Below, piece by piece: positions 5,221 to 6,158 of a DNA stretch of 6,158 bases. The translations under genes and the position numbers were made by a program. The stretch's first letter is position 1; each line of letters begins with the position of its first letter. Below the pieces are notes generated by a model. It did not search any database and had not been told where the DNA came from. It saw only the letters and a list, made by a program, of their open reading frames with translations. Origin of the DNA: Ruminococcaceae bacterium UBA4306 (GTDB lineage Bacteria; Bacillota; Clostridia; Oscillospirales; Acutalibacteraceae). The stretch covers positions 319 through 6,476 of the forward strand of contig DGUQ01000108.1 in the NCBI GenBank assembly GCA_002394725.1, read 5' to 3'.

Positions 5221-6158
5221 GCGGTTTCCTCCATGATTTCTCTGATGTTTTGGAGCAGGATATCGATCTGCTCCTTGGTGCCGACGGTGATGCGGTTGTA
5301 GTCTTTGATGCGCTCCTTGGTGAAGTGACGGATCAGCACGCCGCGTTCTTTGAGGGCGGCATAGAGCCTGCCGCCGTCGATACGCGGATGCTTGGCAAAA
5401 ACAAAATTCGCCGTCGACGGTGTATGTACAAAGCCCAGCTTTTCCAGCTCGGCGGTGAGATACGCGCGGTTCTCGATGATCGTCCCGCAATTCTTCTTTG
5501 TGTAGTCATCGTCGAGGAGCGTACCCACGCCTGCGCCTTGGGTCATGCTGTTGACGTTGTAGGGGTTGGTGGAATATTTGATGGTGTTCAGATCCTGTAT
5601 CAATGAGCGGTTGCCCATCGCCATGCCCAGTCGACCGCCGGCAAGCGATCGCGACTTGGAGAAGGTCTGGGTAACGAGCAGATTATCATAGGTACGGATC
5701 AGACCGACGGCGCTGTCCGTGCCGAAGTCAACATAGGCTTCATCCACGATCACAACGTTATCGGGATTGGTTTTGAGAATTCTTTCGATCTCCGACAGAC
5801 TCAGCGGAATGCCCGTGGGCGCGTTGGGGTTAGCGATGAAAACGGTCTTGTTGATACCGCAGTAGTCCTCCACATCGATGGAAAAGTCCTCTCTCAGCGG
5901 AATCTCGGTAAAGGGCACATGATTGAGCGCCGCGAACACGGGATAAAAGCCGTAGGTGATATCGGGGAAAGCGGCAGGATGATCGTCATCACAGAACGCC
6001 ATGAACGCGAAGTTCAGCGCGTCATCCGAGCCGTTGGTGAACAGCACCTCATCCTTTTCAATTCCGTAGAGCTTGGTGAACGCCTGCGTCAGCGCGGTGC
6101 AGTCGGGGTCGCAGTAGAGCTGTAACCGCTGTGCCGCATCCGCCGCGTAAGCGAGCGC
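5217..6158 (-). CDS. hisC: Histidinol-phosphate aminotransferase, partial (N terminus outside window)
   Basis: PLP-dependent fold type I aminotransferase converting imidazole acetol phosphate and glutamate to histidinol phosphate and 2-oxoglutarate. The frame stays open to the right edge, giving 313 visible residues; the family is usually about 350, so some 35-40 N-terminal residues are missing. Visible numbering: LYCDPDCTALTQAF near the start is the conserved substrate/PLP entry region, GSDDA (43-47) is the PLP phosphate loop, NPNAPTG is at 110-116, and DEAYVDF at 139-145 holds the PLP-ring Asp. The Schiff-base Lys168 lies in TFSKSRSLAGGRLG. RITVG, with the substrate carboxylate/phosphate-binding Arg289, is near the C terminus. 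A GTG at 6047 is internal, not a start, since homologous sequence continues past it. The gene ends in a TGA overlapping the hisB ATG by 4 bases. hisG and hisD are likely further upstream, outside the window. Identification as HisC rests on both motifs and operon position. Confidence 0.96.
   Translation of the reverse strand, partial: ALAYAADAAQRLQLYCDPDCTALTQAFTKLYGIEKDEVLFTNGSDDALNFAFMAFCDDDHPAAFPDITYGFYPVFAALNHVPFTEIPLREDFSIDVEDYCGINKTVFIANPNAPTGIPLSLSEIERILKTNPDNVVIVDEAYVDFGTDSAVGLIRTYDNLLVTQTFSKSRSLAGGRLGMAMGNRSLIQDLNTIKYSTNPYNVNSMTQGAGVGTLLDDDYTKKNCGTIIENRAYLTAELEKLGFVHTPSTANFVFAKHPRIDGGRLYAALKERGVLIRHFTKERIKDYNRITVGTKEQIDILLQNIREIMEETA

Noticed and set aside
5221..5490. A 90-codon upstream extension of the hisB frame
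   Set aside because: It lies wholly inside hisC in another frame, is Arg/His-rich without family similarity, and HisB proteins start where the MRTAQITR segment starts, at an ATG with a well-placed ribosome binding site.
5217..6158. A his-operon leader, T-box or attenuator
   Set aside because: The operon's 5' end lies beyond the right edge; the visible right end is all hisC coding sequence with no leader-like structure.

Overview
The window holds the 3' part of a glycyl-tRNA synthetase gene on the + strand. Facing it on the - strand is most of a histidine biosynthesis operon that runs off the right edge. The gene set points to a Gram-positive Clostridia-type bacterium of moderate GC, possibly a gut Oscillospiraceae/Ruminococcaceae member. 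The grounds are a homodimer-type GlyRS, a stand-alone IGP dehydratase (HisB) paired with a PHP-type histidinol phosphatase, strong AGGAGG-like ribosome binding sites, and small hairpin-rich intergenic repeats of a kind I recall from such genomes. The taxonomy is inference; no rRNA or other marker gene is present.

Layout: 1-528 is the glyS C-terminal part (+). 529-726 is a convergent intergenic region with opposed GTGAATR heptad arrays around a bidirectional terminator. Then, on the - strand and read right to left in transcription order, come hisC (partial, 6158-5217), hisB (5220-4633), hisH (4633-4025), a 195-bp repeat-filled spacer, hisA (3829-3116), hisF (3119-2361), a 187-bp repeat-filled spacer, hisIE (2173-1517) and a PHP histidinol phosphatase (1527-727). 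The genes otherwise overlap by 1-11 bases, so the two spacers stand out.

Together the genes cover PR-ATP hydrolysis and ring opening (HisIE), ProFAR isomerisation (HisA), imidazole ring closure to IGP and AICAR (HisH with HisF), dehydration (HisB), transamination (HisC) and dephosphorylation to histidinol (PHP phosphatase). ATP phosphoribosyltransferase (hisG, perhaps hisZ) and histidinol dehydrogenase (hisD) are not in the window; they are probably upstream of hisC, beyond the right edge. No promoter or his leader is visible.

I found no undescribed multi-gene system. All coding content is ordinary core metabolism. The points worth a second look concern the repeats. Two spacer elements lie flush against the hisF and hisH stop codons, one perfect 25-bp inverted-repeat element adjoins a remnant of the other repeat family, and a heptad array supplies the last codons and stop of the phosphatase gene.
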